Origin: Ceratotherium simum simum
Lineage: Eukaryota; Chordata; Mammalia; Perissodactyla; Rhinocerotidae
Direction: 5' to 3'
Assembly (NCBI RefSeq): GCF_000283155.1
Contig: NW_004454163.1
Coordinates: 26,299,792 to 26,363,791 of the forward strand
DNA: 64,000 nt
Positions 48,242-59,999 of this stretch are shown piece by piece. Position numbers and translations under genes: made by a program. The first letter of the stretch is position 1; each line of letters starts with the position of its first letter. The notes under the pieces were generated by a model. It saw nothing but the letters and a program-made list of their open reading frames with translations. It was not told the DNA's origin and made no database searches.

Positions 48242-51163
48242 ATGACCAAATGGTGTTTATTCTAGGGATTCAAGGCTAGTTCAATATTAGAAAATCAATC
48301 AATGTAACCCACCATATTAACAAGCAAAAGAAGAAAAATTACATGATCATATTGATCAATGCATAAAAATGATTTGACAAAATTCAACACTCATTCATGA
48401 TAAAACTCTCATAAAAATAGGAATATAGGGGAACTTCCTCAACTTTATAAAGAGCATTTACAACTAACATTATACTAAATGATGAAAGACTGAATGTACT
48501 CCACCTAAGACTGGGAACAAGAGAAGGATGTCCACTCTCACTACTCTTATTCAACACAGTACTAGAAGTTCTAGCCAGCACCATAAGCAAGAAAAGAAAT
48601 AAAACTTATACAGATTATAAAGGGAGACATAAAACTGTCCTGATTTGCATATGACAATGAATGTCTACACAGAAAATCCCAAGGACTCCACACACACACA
48701 CAAAACTAAGTGAGTTCAGTAAGGTTGCAGGAGACAAGATAAACATACAAAAATTAATTGTATTGCTATATATAGTAATAAACATATGGATACCAAAATT
48801 TAAAATACAATGTCATTTACAATCATCCTCCAAAACGGAACTCTTAGGGAAAATGTAACAAAATATGTATAGGACTTTCATGCTGAAAACACATCAGGAG
48901 GAAATAAATCAAAGAAGATATAAACAAATAGTGCTACATACCATGTTCATGGATTGGAAAACTCAACAGAGTAAAGATGTCAATTATTCCTGAATTTATA
49001 CACAGGTTTAACACAATCTCTATCAAAATCCCAGCAAGATTTTTTGAAGATATAGACAAGACTGTCCTAAAATGTATATAAAAAAGCAAAAGGACTAAAA
49101 TAGCTTAAAAATTTTTTTAAAGGAAGACAAAGGGGAAGAAATTAGTCTACCTGATTTCAAGATTTATTATATAGCTACAGTAATCAAGACTATGTGATAT
49201 TAGTGAGGGACAGACACATAAGTGAATGAAATAGAATAGAGAACTCAGAAGTAGACCCACATATTTATGCCCATTTGATTTTTGACAAAGGTGCAAACAT
49301 AATGCAGTGGAGGAAAGAAAGCCTTTTCAATGAATGGAGCTGTAGTAATTGGACATCCATAGGCAAAAAATAAATAAAAATAAGAAGAACCTTGTTCTAA
49401 ACCTCACACTTTATACAAAAATTAACTCAAAATGAATCATGTATTCAAATGTTAAATATAAAACTTTAGAAAAAAATAAACATGTGAAAAATAGATCTAG
49501 GGCCACGCAAAGCATTCTTAGCCTTGCAACCAAAAGTGTGGTCCATAAAAAGAAAAATTAATAAATTGGACTTGATCAGAATTAATATTTGCTGTGTGAA
49601 ATGTCCTATTTAAGAGAGTGAAAAGACAAGCTACAGACTGAGAGAAAATATTTCCAAACCACCTGTCTGACAAAAGACTACTATCTAGAATATAAAAAGA
49701 ACTCTCAAAACTCAACAGTAAAAAATAAACAATCCAATTGGAAAATGAGCAAAAGACATGAACAGACATTTCACTGAAGCATATATACAGAAGGCAAATA
49801 AGCACATGAAAAGATGTTCTATATCATTCGCCACTAAGGTAATGCAAATTAAAACCACAATGCGACATTAAAACTACAATTGAGACAACTACAAATACTG
49901 ACAATACCTAAGCTGATGAAGATGTAGAGAAACAATCACTCACACATAGCTGGTGGGAAAGTAAAATGGTATAGTCACTCTGGAAAAAAGTTGGCAGTTT
50001 CTTAAAAAATAAAACATGCAACTACCAGACAACACAGCAACTGTGCTATTGGACATCTATCCCAGAAAAATGAAGATATATGCCCACACAAAAACCTGTA
50101 CATGAATGTTCATGGCAGCTTTATTCATAAAATAGCCCAAAACTGGAAACAACCTTTAACAGCTTCATAGTTAAACAAACTGTGGTACAGTCATACCATG
50201 AAATATTATTCAGCAATAAAAAGGAACAAATTATTCATATAAACAATCCAGTTGGATCTCCAGACAATTAAGCTGAGTGAAAAGCCAATCTCAAAAGGTT
50301 GCATGCTATGTGATTCCACTCACATAACATTCTTGAGATAACAAAATCATAGAAATAGAGAACAGATTAGAGCTTTCCAGCGGTTAAGAAGGAGATCGGG
50401 ATTTTTAAAAACAATGGAGGTCAGCAAGATGGCAAAATAGGACATCCCCAGCTCTCATCCTCCCAGAGAAACACATATTTGGCAACCGACCATAGACATA
50501 AGTGCTCTTGCAGGAGCTTCAGGATCCAGATAGGAGGTTGACATCCCAGTGGAGCTTAAGACTAGGAAAGCCACTTGGAGAAGGCAGAACTGTGCCTCAG
50601 TAGCAGGCCCACCAACCACAGACCTGGCTGCAGACCTGGAAGTAGCCCTGTTCCCCTATGGACTCAACTCTGGCCCTGCTTGTGTGAGGCCCTGTCATTA
50701 GCCCTACCATCCCACCCCCAGTAACAGGCCCACCAACCACAGACCCACTGCAAACCCAGAAGCAGCGCCATGGCTTGGCTGCAACCCCACTAGACTGGGG
50801 TCCTGGAGGCAGTCCCATTCATCCAGGGACCTGGCAGGAGAAGGCCTTTATCTGCCAAAACCAGTCTGTAAAGATGGGAAGAGGTGACTGCTCCTTAAAA
50901 CAGACACCAATGCAAGGCTACAAGGATCATGAAGAATGAGGCAAACATGAAGCCATCAAAGGAAGCTAATAAAGCTCCAGTAACTAACCCTAAAAACATG
51001 GAGATCCATGAGCTGCTTAACAAATTTAAAATAGTTGTCTTAAAGAAGTTCAGTGACCTACAAGAGGACACAGATAGACAACTAAATGAAATCAGGAAAA
51101 CAATATATGAGCAAAATGAGAAGTTCAATAAAGAAATAGAAACCATAAAAAAGAACCAAACAG

Positions 51164-51411
51164 GGCCAGCCCAGTGGCATAGTGGTCAAGTTTGCGTGCT
51201 TCACTTGAGTGGCCTGGGGTTCATAGGTTCGGATCCTGGGCACAGACCCACATGCTGCTCATCAAGCCACACTGTGGCAGCATCCCACATATGAAAAATA
51301 GAGGAAGATTGGCACAGATGTTAGCTCAGGGACAATCTTCCCCAAGCAAAAAGAGGAAGATTGGCAACAGATGTTAGTTCAGGGCTGATCTTCTTCACCA
51401 AAAAAAAAGAG
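51164..51411 (+). mobile_element. ERE SINE copy 4 (long type), inside L1 'B' ORF1
   Basis: Starts GGGCCAGCCC, with a 'tggcatagtggtcaag' head, the B-box region 'ggttcggatcctgg' and two 'agatgttag' tail units. A 12-bp target duplication with one mismatch (AGAACCAAACAG / AGAACCAAGCAG) lies at 51152-51163 and 51412-51423, so the ORF1 sequence reads on after it. Confidence 0.9.
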
Positions 51412-51691
51412 AGAACCAAGCAGAAATCCTGGAGCTGTAGAATACAATGACTGAATTGAAAAACTCAATAGAGAGCTTCAACAGCAGACTCAATCAAGCA
51501 GAAGAAAGATCAATGAACTCAAAGACTGGTCATTTGAAATTATCTAGTAAGAGGAACAAAAAGAAAAAGAATGAAGAAAGCTGACAGGACTTATGGTATA
51601 CCATCAAAAGAATCAATATATGCATTATAGGATTCCCAGAAGGAGAAGAGATAGAGAAAGGGGCAAAAAGCTCATTTAAAGAAGTAATGGC

Positions 51692-51954
51692 CAGGGCTGG
51701 CCTGGTGGTGTAGTGGCTAAGTTTGCACGCTCTGCTTCTTGCAGCCCAGGGTTCACAGGTTCAGATCCTGGGCACAAACCTACACACTGCTCATCAAGCC
51801 ATGCGGTGGCAGGTGTCCTATATACAAAAATAAAGGAATATGGGCACAGATGTTAGCTCAGGACCAATCTTCCTCAGCAAAAAGAGGAAGGTTGGCAATA
51901 GATATTAGCTCGGGGCTAATCTTCCTCACAAAAAAAATAGTAAAAATTAAAAAA
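51692..51954 (+). mobile_element. ERE SINE copy 5 (long type), inside L1 'B' ORF1
   Basis: Head 'agggctggcctggtggtgta', two tail units with 'gatgttagctc' and 'gatattagctc', and an A-rich end. A perfect 14-bp duplication, AAAGAAGTAATGGC, lies at 51678-51691 and 51955-51968. It is about 280 bases from copy 4. Confidence 0.9.
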
Positions 51955-52443
51955 AAAGAAGTAATGGCTGAAAGCTTCCCAAATCTAGAGAAGGAAAAGG
52001 AAATCTAGATTAATGAAGCCCAAAAGTTTCAAAATAGGTTGAGCCCAAAAAGAGCTATACTGAGACACCTTATAACTTGTCAAAAGTCAAAGAAAAAGAG
52101 AATTTTGAGAGAAGCAAGAGAAAACCGATTTGTCACATACAAGGGACACCACCCTTCCCCCATTAGACAGGTTTCTCAATAGAAACTTTGCATGCCAGGA
52201 GAAAGTGGAATGATATATTCAAAGTACTAAAAGAAAAAACCCTGCCAACCAAGAATATTGTACCCAGAAAAACTGTCCTTTAAGAATGAAAGAGACAAAC
52301 AAAAACTAAGGAGGTTTGTCACCATTAGATGTACCTTATAGGAAGTGCCAAAGAGAGTTCTTCAAGTTGAAATGAAAAGATGCTAAACAACAACATGAGA
52401 GCATATCAAAGTAAAAATCTCACTGTTAAATATAAATATATGG

Positions 52444-52751
52444 GGGCCCGCCCCGTGGCTTAGTGGTTAAGTGTGCGTGCTCCGCTAGTGGCGGCTCGGG
52501 TTCGGATCCCAGGCATGCACTGATGCACTGCTTCTCCAGCCATGCTGAGGCCGCCTCCCACATACAGCAACTAGAAGGATGTGCAGCTATGACATACAAC
52601 TATCTAGTGGGGCTTTGGGGAAAAAAAGGAGGAGGACTGGCAATAGATGTTAGCTCAGAGCCAGTCTTCCTCAGCAAAAAAAAAAGAAGAAGAAGAAGAG
52701 GATTAGTATGGATGTTACCTCAGGGCTGATCTTCCTCACGAAAACAAATGT
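52444..52751 (+). mobile_element. ERE SINE copy 6 (long type), inside L1 'B' linker
   Basis: Head GGGCCCGCCCC, 'tggcttagtggttaag', 'gggttcggatcccagg', body 'gtgcagctatgacatacaac', then two tail units and a purine-rich AAG tract. The target duplication is imperfect: AAATATATGG before and GAATATATGG after (52434-52443 and 52752-52761), suggesting some age. Confidence 0.85.
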
Positions 52752-53179
52752 GAATATATGGAAAAGCAGAATATCTAATACTGCAATGGTGGTGTGTAAA
52801 TCACTTTTAACACTGGTTATATAAATTAAAAGGCAAATGTAGTAAGAATAACTATAACCACAGAAATTTGTCAATTCAACACAACATAAAAGGAAGCAAA
52901 ATCTTACACCAATTACATAAAGCATTGGGGGGGAGGACTAAAGTATAGAGTTTCTATATGCGATTGAAGTTAAGTTGTTATCAGCTTCAAACACACTGCT
53001 CTAACTATAAAATATTCAATGTGAGCCCCTGGTAACCATCCAAAAAAAGTACATTAGATACACAAAAGATAAAGAAAAGAGAATCAAAGCATATCACTAA
53101 AAAAAATCATCAAACCACAAAGAAAGACAAGAGAAGAAGAGAGGAACAGGAGAACTACAAAACAGCTAACAAGTCCTTA

Positions 53180-56050
53180 CCTATCAATAATTACTGTAAA
53201 TGTAAATGGACTAAACTCCCCAATCAAAAGACATAGAGTGGCTGAATGGATTTAAAAAAAAAAAAGACTCAACTATATGCTGTCTACAAGAGACTCACCT
53301 TAGATTTCAGGACATACACAGGCTGAAAGTGAAGCAGTGATGAAAGATATTCCAAGAAAATTATAACCAAAAGAGAGCAGGGATGGCTGTACTTATATCA
53401 TACAAAATAGACTTTAAGTCAAAAACTGTCATGAGAGACAAAGGTCATTATATAAGAATGATAAAAGGGTCAAATCAACAGGAAGTCCATTATATCATGA
53501 TATAAAGGCCATTAAATAATGATAAAAGGGTCCATTCAACAGGAAGATATAACAATTATAAATATATATACATCAAATCACCTAAGCATATGAAGCAAAC
53601 ATTGACAGATCAGAAGGGAGAATTAAACAGCAATATAATAATAATAGAAGACTTCAATACCCCACTCTCTATAATGGACAGATAATCCAGACAGAAAATC
53701 AATGAGTAAACAGCAGAATTAAACAACACTATAGACCAAATGAACCTAACAGACATATAAAGAACATTCCTTCTCACAGCAGCAGAATACTCATTCTTCT
53801 CAAGTGCACGTGGAACATTCTCCAGGATAGATCACATGCTATGTCACAAAACAAGTCTTAAATTTAAGAAGAGTGAGATAATTCCAAGTATCTTTTCCAA
53901 TATAATGGAATGAAACTAGACATCGAAAATAGAAAGAAAATGGGAAAATCCACAAATATATGGAAATTAAACAACACACTCTTAAACAACTAATGGATCT
54001 AAGAAGAAATCAAAAAGGAAATTATAAAATATCTCAAGAGAAATTAAAATGAAAACACAACATACCAAAACATGAGATGCAGCAAAAGCAGTACTAAAAG
54101 GGAAGTTTATAGCAACAAATGCTTACAGTGAAAAAGAAGAAAGATTTCAAATAAACAACCTAACTTTCCACCTCAAGGAACTAGAAAAAGAAGAACAAAC
54201 TAAGCCCAAAATTACAGAAAGAAGGAAATAATAAATATTAGAGCAGAAATAAATGAAATGGAGAATAGAAAAACACTTTTAAAAATCAATGAAAGTAGGG
54301 CCGGCCCCGTGGCTTAGCGGTTAAGTGCGTGCGCTCCACTGCCGGCGGCCCGGGTTCGGATCCCGGGTGCGCACCGAGGCACCACTCCTCCGGCCATGCT
54401 GAGGCCGCGTCCCACATGCAGCAACTAGAAGGATGTGCAGCTATGACAGACAGCTGTGTACTGGGGCTTTGGGGGAAAAATAAATAAATAAAATCTTTAA
54501 AAAAAAAAAAAAAAATCAATGAAAGTAAGAGTTAGTTTTTTGAAAAGAAAAAATCCACAAACCCTTAGCTAGACTAAGAAAAACAAAGACGACGCAAATA
54601 AATAAAATCAGAAATGAAAGAAGAGACATTACAACTGATCCAACAGAAATAAAAAGGATCATAAGGGACTATTATAAACAAGTATATGCCAACAAATTGG
54701 ACAATCTAGAGGAAAGGGAGAAACACCAAGACACATACAAACTGCCAAGAATGAATCAAGAAGAAATAGAAAGTCTGAACAAACCAACAACAAATAAGGA
54801 GATTGAAGAAGTAATCAAAAAACTTCCAACATAGAAAAGCCCAGGACCAGATGAATTCATGGGTGAATTCTATCAAACTTTTAAGAAGAATTAATACCAA
54901 TCCTTCTTAAACTCTTCCAAAAATTAGAAGAGGAAACACTTCCAAACTCATTCTATGAGACCAGCCTCAAACTGATACCAAAGCCAGACAAGGACACCAT
55001 AAGAAAAGAAAACTACAGGCCAATATTCCTGATGAACATAGACACAAAAATACTCAAGAAAATACTAGCAAACCGAATGCAATAGCACATTAAAAGAATC
55101 ATATACCATGACCAAGTAGAATTTATCCCTGGGATATGAGAATGGGTCAATACATGCAAATCAATCAACATGATACACCACATTAACAGAATGAAGGATA
55201 AAAATCACATGATCATCACAATAGATCCAGAAAAAGCATTTGACAAAATTCAACACCCTTTCATGATAAAAATTCTCAACAAAATAGGTATAGAAGGAAC
55301 TTACCTCAATACAACAAAAGCATTTACGAAAAGCCCACAGCCAACATCATACTCAACAATGAAAAGCTGAAAGCTTTCCCTCTAAGATCCAGAACGAGGC
55401 AAGGATTCCCACTCTCACCTCTCCTATTCGACATAGTACCAGAAGTCCTAGCCAGAGAAATTAGGCAAGAAAAAGAAATAAAAGCCATCCAAATCAGAAA
55501 GGATGAAGTAAAACTATCTCTCTTTGCAGATGATATGATCTTATGTGTAGAAAACCTTAAAGACTCTACAAAAATTGTTAGAATAAGCAAATTCAATAAA
55601 GTCACAAGATGCAAAATCAACATACAAAAATCAGTTGTGTTTCTATACACTAACAATGACCTACCAGAAAAAGATATTAAGAAAATAATTCCATTTATAA
55701 TAACATCAAAAAGAATAAAATACTTAGGAATAAACTTAATGAAAGACGTGAAAGACTTGTACACTAAAAACTACAAAACAATGACAAAAGAAATTTTAAA
55801 AGACAAATAAATGGAAGGACGTCTCATTTTCATGCACTGGAATAATTAACATTGCTAAAATGGCCATACTTCCCAAAGTGATCTATAGATTCAATTCATT
55901 TTCTATCAAAATCCCAATGGCATTCTTTACCAAAATAGAAAAAACAATCCTAAAATTCTTTTAGAACCACAAAAGATCCCAAATGGTAAAAGCAGTTTTG
56001 AGCAAGAAGCTGGAAGTATCACACTCCTTGATTTCAAAATATATTATAAA
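53180..56050 (+). pseudogene. L1 ORF2 pseudogene (endonuclease/reverse transcriptase, in L1 'B')
   Basis: The endonuclease region begins with 'tactgtaaatgtaaatggac' and shows the typical L1 order. The RT region is best preserved: [18 protein letters not shown], then FADD at 55523-55534 and [15 protein letters not shown]. Stops and frameshifts are spread throughout, a 17-bp-TSD ERE interrupts it at 54298, and the C-terminus is lost. Not functional. Confidence 0.8.
54298..54510 (+). mobile_element. ERE SINE copy 7 (short, young type), inside L1 'B' ORF2
   Basis: Starts GGGCCGGCCCCGTGGCTTAG, with an almost consensus B box 'gggttcggatcccggg', then the AATAAATAAAATCTTT tail and a long pure poly(A). 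It has a perfect 17-bp target duplication (54281-54297 and 54511-54527). CpG sites are well kept. This is among the youngest-looking insertions in the window. Confidence 0.93.
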
Positions 56051-56065
56051 GCTGCATCTCTAGAT

Positions 56066-56305
56066 GATCTATCTCATCCAGTCTCATGGCTTTACATACA
56101 TATATACACATATAACTCTTAAATTTATATCTTTAGCCTCAACTTCTCACCTAAGCTCCTGACTCATATCCAATTGCCTACCCAATATCTCCTCTTGAAC
56201 GCCTAACAGACATCTATACTTAAGATATCCAAACACATAACCTCCCCCTCTCAACTTGTTTCTCTCCCCAGCTTCTCCACCTTTCTTAGAGTTCACTAAT
56301 AAATG
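56066..56305 (+). repeat. Ancient interspersed repeat, first half (L2-like, family uncertain)
   Basis: Begins 'ctagatgatctatctcatcc' and continues with 'aaatttatatctttagcctc' and 'acccaatatctcctcttgaa', phrases of a common mammalian repeat. The match stops near 56305 and resumes near 56622. Confidence 0.45.
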
Positions 56306-56621
56306 GTATTACAGTTTTAAAACATGGCTCCAAATTCTTTGATACTCCAATGTCCCCTCCTCTTTGAATCTGGATGAGCCTGTAAGTAATTCTGTTGATA
56401 GAATATGGCGGAAGTGATACTATGTGAGTTCTGAGGGTCATAAAAGCCTATGCAGCTTCTTCCTGGTTCTCTTGGAATGTTTACCCTCAGGGAGCACTCC
56501 CTCTCAAAACTCAGCCATTATGCTGTGAGAAGCCCAAGCCAATGGAGGTAATAAAAATGGTGGTTGTTTTAGTCCACTATTTGGGGAGTGGTTTGTAGTA
56601 ATAGAGAACTGGAATTGATAG
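56306..56621 (+). repeat. Probable MaLR-type LTR remnant inserted in the ancient repeat
   Basis: Contains 'ggctccaaattctttgatac', 'gaatctggatgagcctgtaa', 'gaatatggcggaagtgatac' and 'gctgtgagaagcccaagcc'. I recognise the repeat but cannot fix the subfamily. It separates the two halves of the surrounding repeat. Confidence 0.45.
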
Positions 56622-56785
56622 CAGCTTTACTCTTTCAATTATTCAGACCAAAAATTCTGAAGTCATCCTTGACTTGTTTCTCTCACATTCCGTATCCAAT
56701 ACCTCAAAAATTCTGTCAGCTTTCTCTTCAAAATCTGTATAAAATCTGATCAATACTCACTACCTCATCTACAAAATGTACCTCT
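56622..56785 (+). repeat. Ancient interspersed repeat, second half
   Basis: Resumes the element of 56066-56305 with 'gaagtcatccttgacttgtt' and 'ctcacattccgtatccaata'. It ends near 56785 where a different sequence begins. Confidence 0.45.
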
Positions 56786-57359
56786 TCTAGTCAAAGTTCT
56801 TGGTTGAAAGCAACAGAAACTGACTCAAGCTAACTTTCGCAGACAAATTTAGTGAAAGGAAATTAGATGGCTCACAGAATAGGCTAAAAGGGATGAAAAC
56901 CAAGTCCAGAAAATAGTCTGAAATCAATGAAGACTAGGCATAAGGAATCACAGCCAAAGATCCAGCCTGGTTGATGATCTGCCACTGGTGGACACAGAAT
57001 GCACCACCTCCACCATCATGAATTCTAGGCTGTCCCCACTCTTTTGTTCTTTAGTGTCTTACTTCCAGGGACATGTATGTTATTGGGTGAGCTTAGTTGG
57101 TGTTCCTGAGACCCAGCTGCCAGGGGATGGGACAAGGGAGAGTTTGGGCTTTTTGGCTTTCACAGTAAGAAGTGGAGACCCTTCTCCCATAGAAGTTCAT
57201 TTCACAGTGCATTCTCCAAACACAAAAAGTGGCTACAAATTCTGAGCAGCCAAGTTAAAGTAAATGTCTATGATAAGAGTTGGGTGAGAAGAAGATACAT
57301 TTTGTACAGCAAACAACAGGTTTTCAAAATATGTTAACATGAGGGAAAGATAACTAAAC

Positions 57360-57540
57360 TGAATTAAAGCCTTGGATTCAAGTCCTGTGTTACCACTTAC
57401 TGGATGCGTGACCCTAAGCAAGTCACTTAACTTCTCTGAGATTCCATCTTTTCATCTTTAAAATGGGAACAATAATATCTGCCCTGCTTATCTTACAGGT
57501 TGTTTTCAGGATCAGATTAGTGTGTGAGCATATTAAGACT
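57360..57540 (+). repeat. MIR SINE
   Basis: Sense MIR: 'gattcaagtcctgtgttacc', 'aagcaagtcacttaacttct', 'tctttaaaatgggaacaata' and a diverged 3' part. Confidence 0.8.
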
Positions 57541-57619
57541 ACTATCTTCATCTTATTCATCTTTGTCACACTGTTGCCTAGCTTAGCGCCAGCCTGGAGT
57601 TGGTGTTCCATAAGGGTCT

Positions 57620-58515
57620 ACTAAAGAATGAGTAATAGTTATAGAAAGGATTTGTAAAACGAAAGCCATTAATTAGCTGATCCTACTAAATCCGCCACCT
57701 AGGCCAGAAAAGTGTGATACTGTCACTCAGAGCCAGCCTTAAGTAATATCAAATGTGTTTTCAGAGGAAACCCCTGACATTGATAATTTTGGCCACTGAC
57801 CTCTTCATAAAATAAATATGGAAATGGCAGAGCAACTTACCACTTCATTATATAGTATAAATTTGGCTCATAGAGCAAATTCCTTGTGTGACGAGTTTTA
57901 GGGACCCTAAAATAGTTCTTGAGACTCATTCTAGCATGGGGAACTAATGTAGCTTATTGTCTAGATTTCTGGCCAATGGATTCAAGTCATCCTGAGAAAA
58001 CAAGAACCATCTAATTACAGGATAACTAGTAATAACAATCCCTTAACCAAATCCTTTGGAGATAGATGGTTTAGAATTGAGAATTTTTCAGATATTTGAA
58101 AGGTATTAGCGGCAAAAATCATACATTACATAATTCCCAAAAGGGTCTGGGACAGCACCTTATAATCAAACACAATAATATCTCTGCAGAAGTATGTATG
58201 AATATTCATTCTAAGTGGAATAAATTCTGAAATAGTCTCATATCAGTTCACTTAAGGTTATTTCAATATATGAGATCCAAAAACCTTTTGATTTTCAGAG
58301 CTTTTTTGGATTTTAGAAATGCAGACAAGAAATAATAAAATAGTATTTTTCACAAATAAGGGAATGATTTTATAGTGCTTTGAGATAGAAAATGCTTTAC
58401 TATGTACATTTAAAGTTCTTACAAGCTTGAATATTAATATTAATGTATCTCTTAAAGTCATCTATATAAAATCACTTTCAAAATATTTTTTTAATATTCA
58501 ATTCAGCAAATTCTG
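57620..58515. other. Intergenic DNA, no gene or named repeat seen
   Basis: AT-rich, unique-looking sequence without a coding signal. Open frames are short and unrelated to any family I recognise. Confidence 0.45.
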
Positions 58516-58519
58516 GAAT

Positions 58520-59440
58520 TCAAACAGAGAGATCATCTATTTCAACCTGCTGTCTAATATAGTTGATCCCTACTAATAGCATCCTAGCCAGATCGTCACT
58601 CAACCTTTGCAGAATACTCCTATGAGTGAAGAATCCACTCCTTCATGTGGCAATTTGCTGTATTCTTGGACAACTTTAATTATTAGAATCAAAGTCAGGT
58701 CCTCCGTCACTTTTACCCTTTGGTCCTAACTCTGCCCTGGGGAGCTGGAAAAACTACCCTACCCTCTCTGCCACGTGACAGCCAGGCAAATATTTGAAGT
58801 GGCAATCATGTACCACATCATTTGCCTCTTCTCTAGGCTAAACATTTGCTCTAACTCTTGCACATAAAGCATGGTTTCCTCTTCCCTCACATCCTGATAG
58901 CCCATGCTAATCTCTAATTTATCAACGTCTATATTAAAATGAGACAGCTAAAGCTAAATAAATCTCCAGCCCAGAATACAGGGAACCTGTTACCTTCCTT
59001 GTAAGCTATCTACCGTATTTTTGTTGATGCAGTCTAAAGTTACGTTACATTTTTAATGCAGCATAGTACTTTTGGATCATTTTGCATTTATAGTAGATTA
59101 ACATCCCCACCTTTTCACATGCATTGTTGTCACAATCCAGGAATCTACCTTGATTCGTATTTTTCAGCCTCAACAAAGGGCTTTTATGTAGGTCTTTGTT
59201 AAATTACATCTTGTTGGTTTCATTCCAACATTCATATTTTATTTTGAATCTTGATTTCACCTTTCAATCTATTGGCCTTGGCTGCTAGCTCTGTGTCACC
59301 TACAAATTTGATGAGCAGTCCTTCTAACCTTCAGTAAAGACTTTAATAAAAATATTGAACAAGATAGGATCAAGAGCCCTATGGCATGCCACTAGAGACT
59401 TCCCTCCAGGAGGGCATCCTCAAGTGCTTACTATCTAAAA
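58520..59440 (-). mobile_element. CR1-clade LINE remnant (L3-type)
   Basis: In window orientation this is antisense L3. Blocks in order: 'gatcatctatttcaacctgc', 'gacaactttaattattagaa', 'tttggtcctaactctgccct', 'aaatatttgaagtggcaatc', 'tttgatgagcagtccttcta', and 'ccctatggcatgccactaga' near its far end. The length of about 900 bases is notable for such an old element. No open frame remains. Confidence 0.7.
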
Positions 59441-59522
59441 CAGCCAATGAACCACATACACAAATAACAATACCAAGCTTTAGAAGACACGTGCTGAATG
59501 GGCAGTAAGAAAAACAAATGCT

Positions 59523-59748
59523 GGGCCGGCTCCGTGGCTTAGTGGTTAAGTGCGTGCGCTCTGATGCTGGCGGCCCGGGTTCGGATCCCGGGCGCGCCCC
59601 AGGGCACCGCTTCTCCGTCCAACGCGAGGCCGAGTCCCACGTACAGCAACTGGAGGGATGTGAACCTACGACATGCAACTATCTACTGGGGCTTTGGGGG
59701 GAAAAACATGAATAAATAAAATCTTTAAAAAAAAAAAAAAAAAAAAAA
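59523..59748 (+). mobile_element. ERE SINE copy 8 (short, young type)
   Basis: Starts GGGCCGGCTCCGTGGCTTAG, keeps the B box 'gggttcggatcccggg', and ends in AATAAATAAAATCTTT and a long poly(A). A perfect 16-bp duplication, AAGAAAAACAAATGCT, lies at 59507-59522 and 59749-59764. It sits just beyond the L3 remnant. Confidence 0.93.
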
Positions 59749-59887
59749 AAGAAAAACAAATGCTATACCAAGAAGAAAATAACATCCCAGAACCATGAGA
59801 CAAGGCTGTACGCTTCAGTAATTAATTTCAGATACAAGTTTGGCTACAACAGGGCATTTGAAAAGATGTATCTCCTTCCTGAAATGT

Positions 59888-59905
59888 GTATATATATATA
59901 TATAT
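59888..59905 (+). repeat. (TA)n short microsatellite
   Basis: A TA run of about 18 bases, bounded by GTGTA and GTACT. Confidence 0.85.
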
Positions 59906-59999
59906 GTACTAGGGTTGCAACATAAAATCCATTTCCTACTACGGATCTCACCCAGAAAGTTTACAAACATAGTATTAAAAAATGAGTAGGATTTGAAGT

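Larger units (their letters stand above)
44530..50405 (+). mobile_element. L1 'A': old L1M-type LINE, ORF2 to near 3' end, interrupted twice
   Basis: Sense L1 from the linker before ORF2 through the endonuclease region (about 46080-46800), the reverse-transcriptase region (about 47560-48660) and the C-terminal and 3' part (to about 50405). It is split by a second L1 3' end (about 44735-45972) and by an MLT2-type LTR (47716-48241). All frames are broken. The RT catalytic box at 48644-48655 reads FAYD where intact L1 has FADD. A dead retrotransposon. Confidence 0.8.
50929..52340 (+). pseudogene. L1 ORF1 pseudogene (in L1 'B')
   Basis: Translation gives L1 ORF1-like protein in pieces: MEIHELLNKFKIVVLKKFSD, then after the first ERE a MTELKNSIESFNSRLNQAEE-like coiled coil, RINICIIGFPEGEE, and after the second ERE VMAESFPNLEKEKE. 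In-frame stops and two SINE insertions prevent a full product. The intact protein is an RNA-binding chaperone needed for L1 movement. Confidence 0.75.
50413..56065 (+). mobile_element. L1 'B': near-full-length but dead L1, 3' end missing, host to four EREs
   Basis: Starts with an L1 5' UTR ('ggtcagcaagatggcaaaat'). ORF1 begins near 50929 (MKNEANMKPSKEANK...) with the coiled-coil segment, then a long inter-ORF linker (about 52340-53160) and ORF2 with endonuclease (from about 53180) and reverse transcriptase. The RT region includes [14 protein letters not shown] and the FADD catalytic box at 55523-55534. Both ORFs are broken by stops and frameshifts. The element stops near 56065 within the C-terminal part of ORF2, so its 3' UTR and tail are absent. 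Confidence 0.8.
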
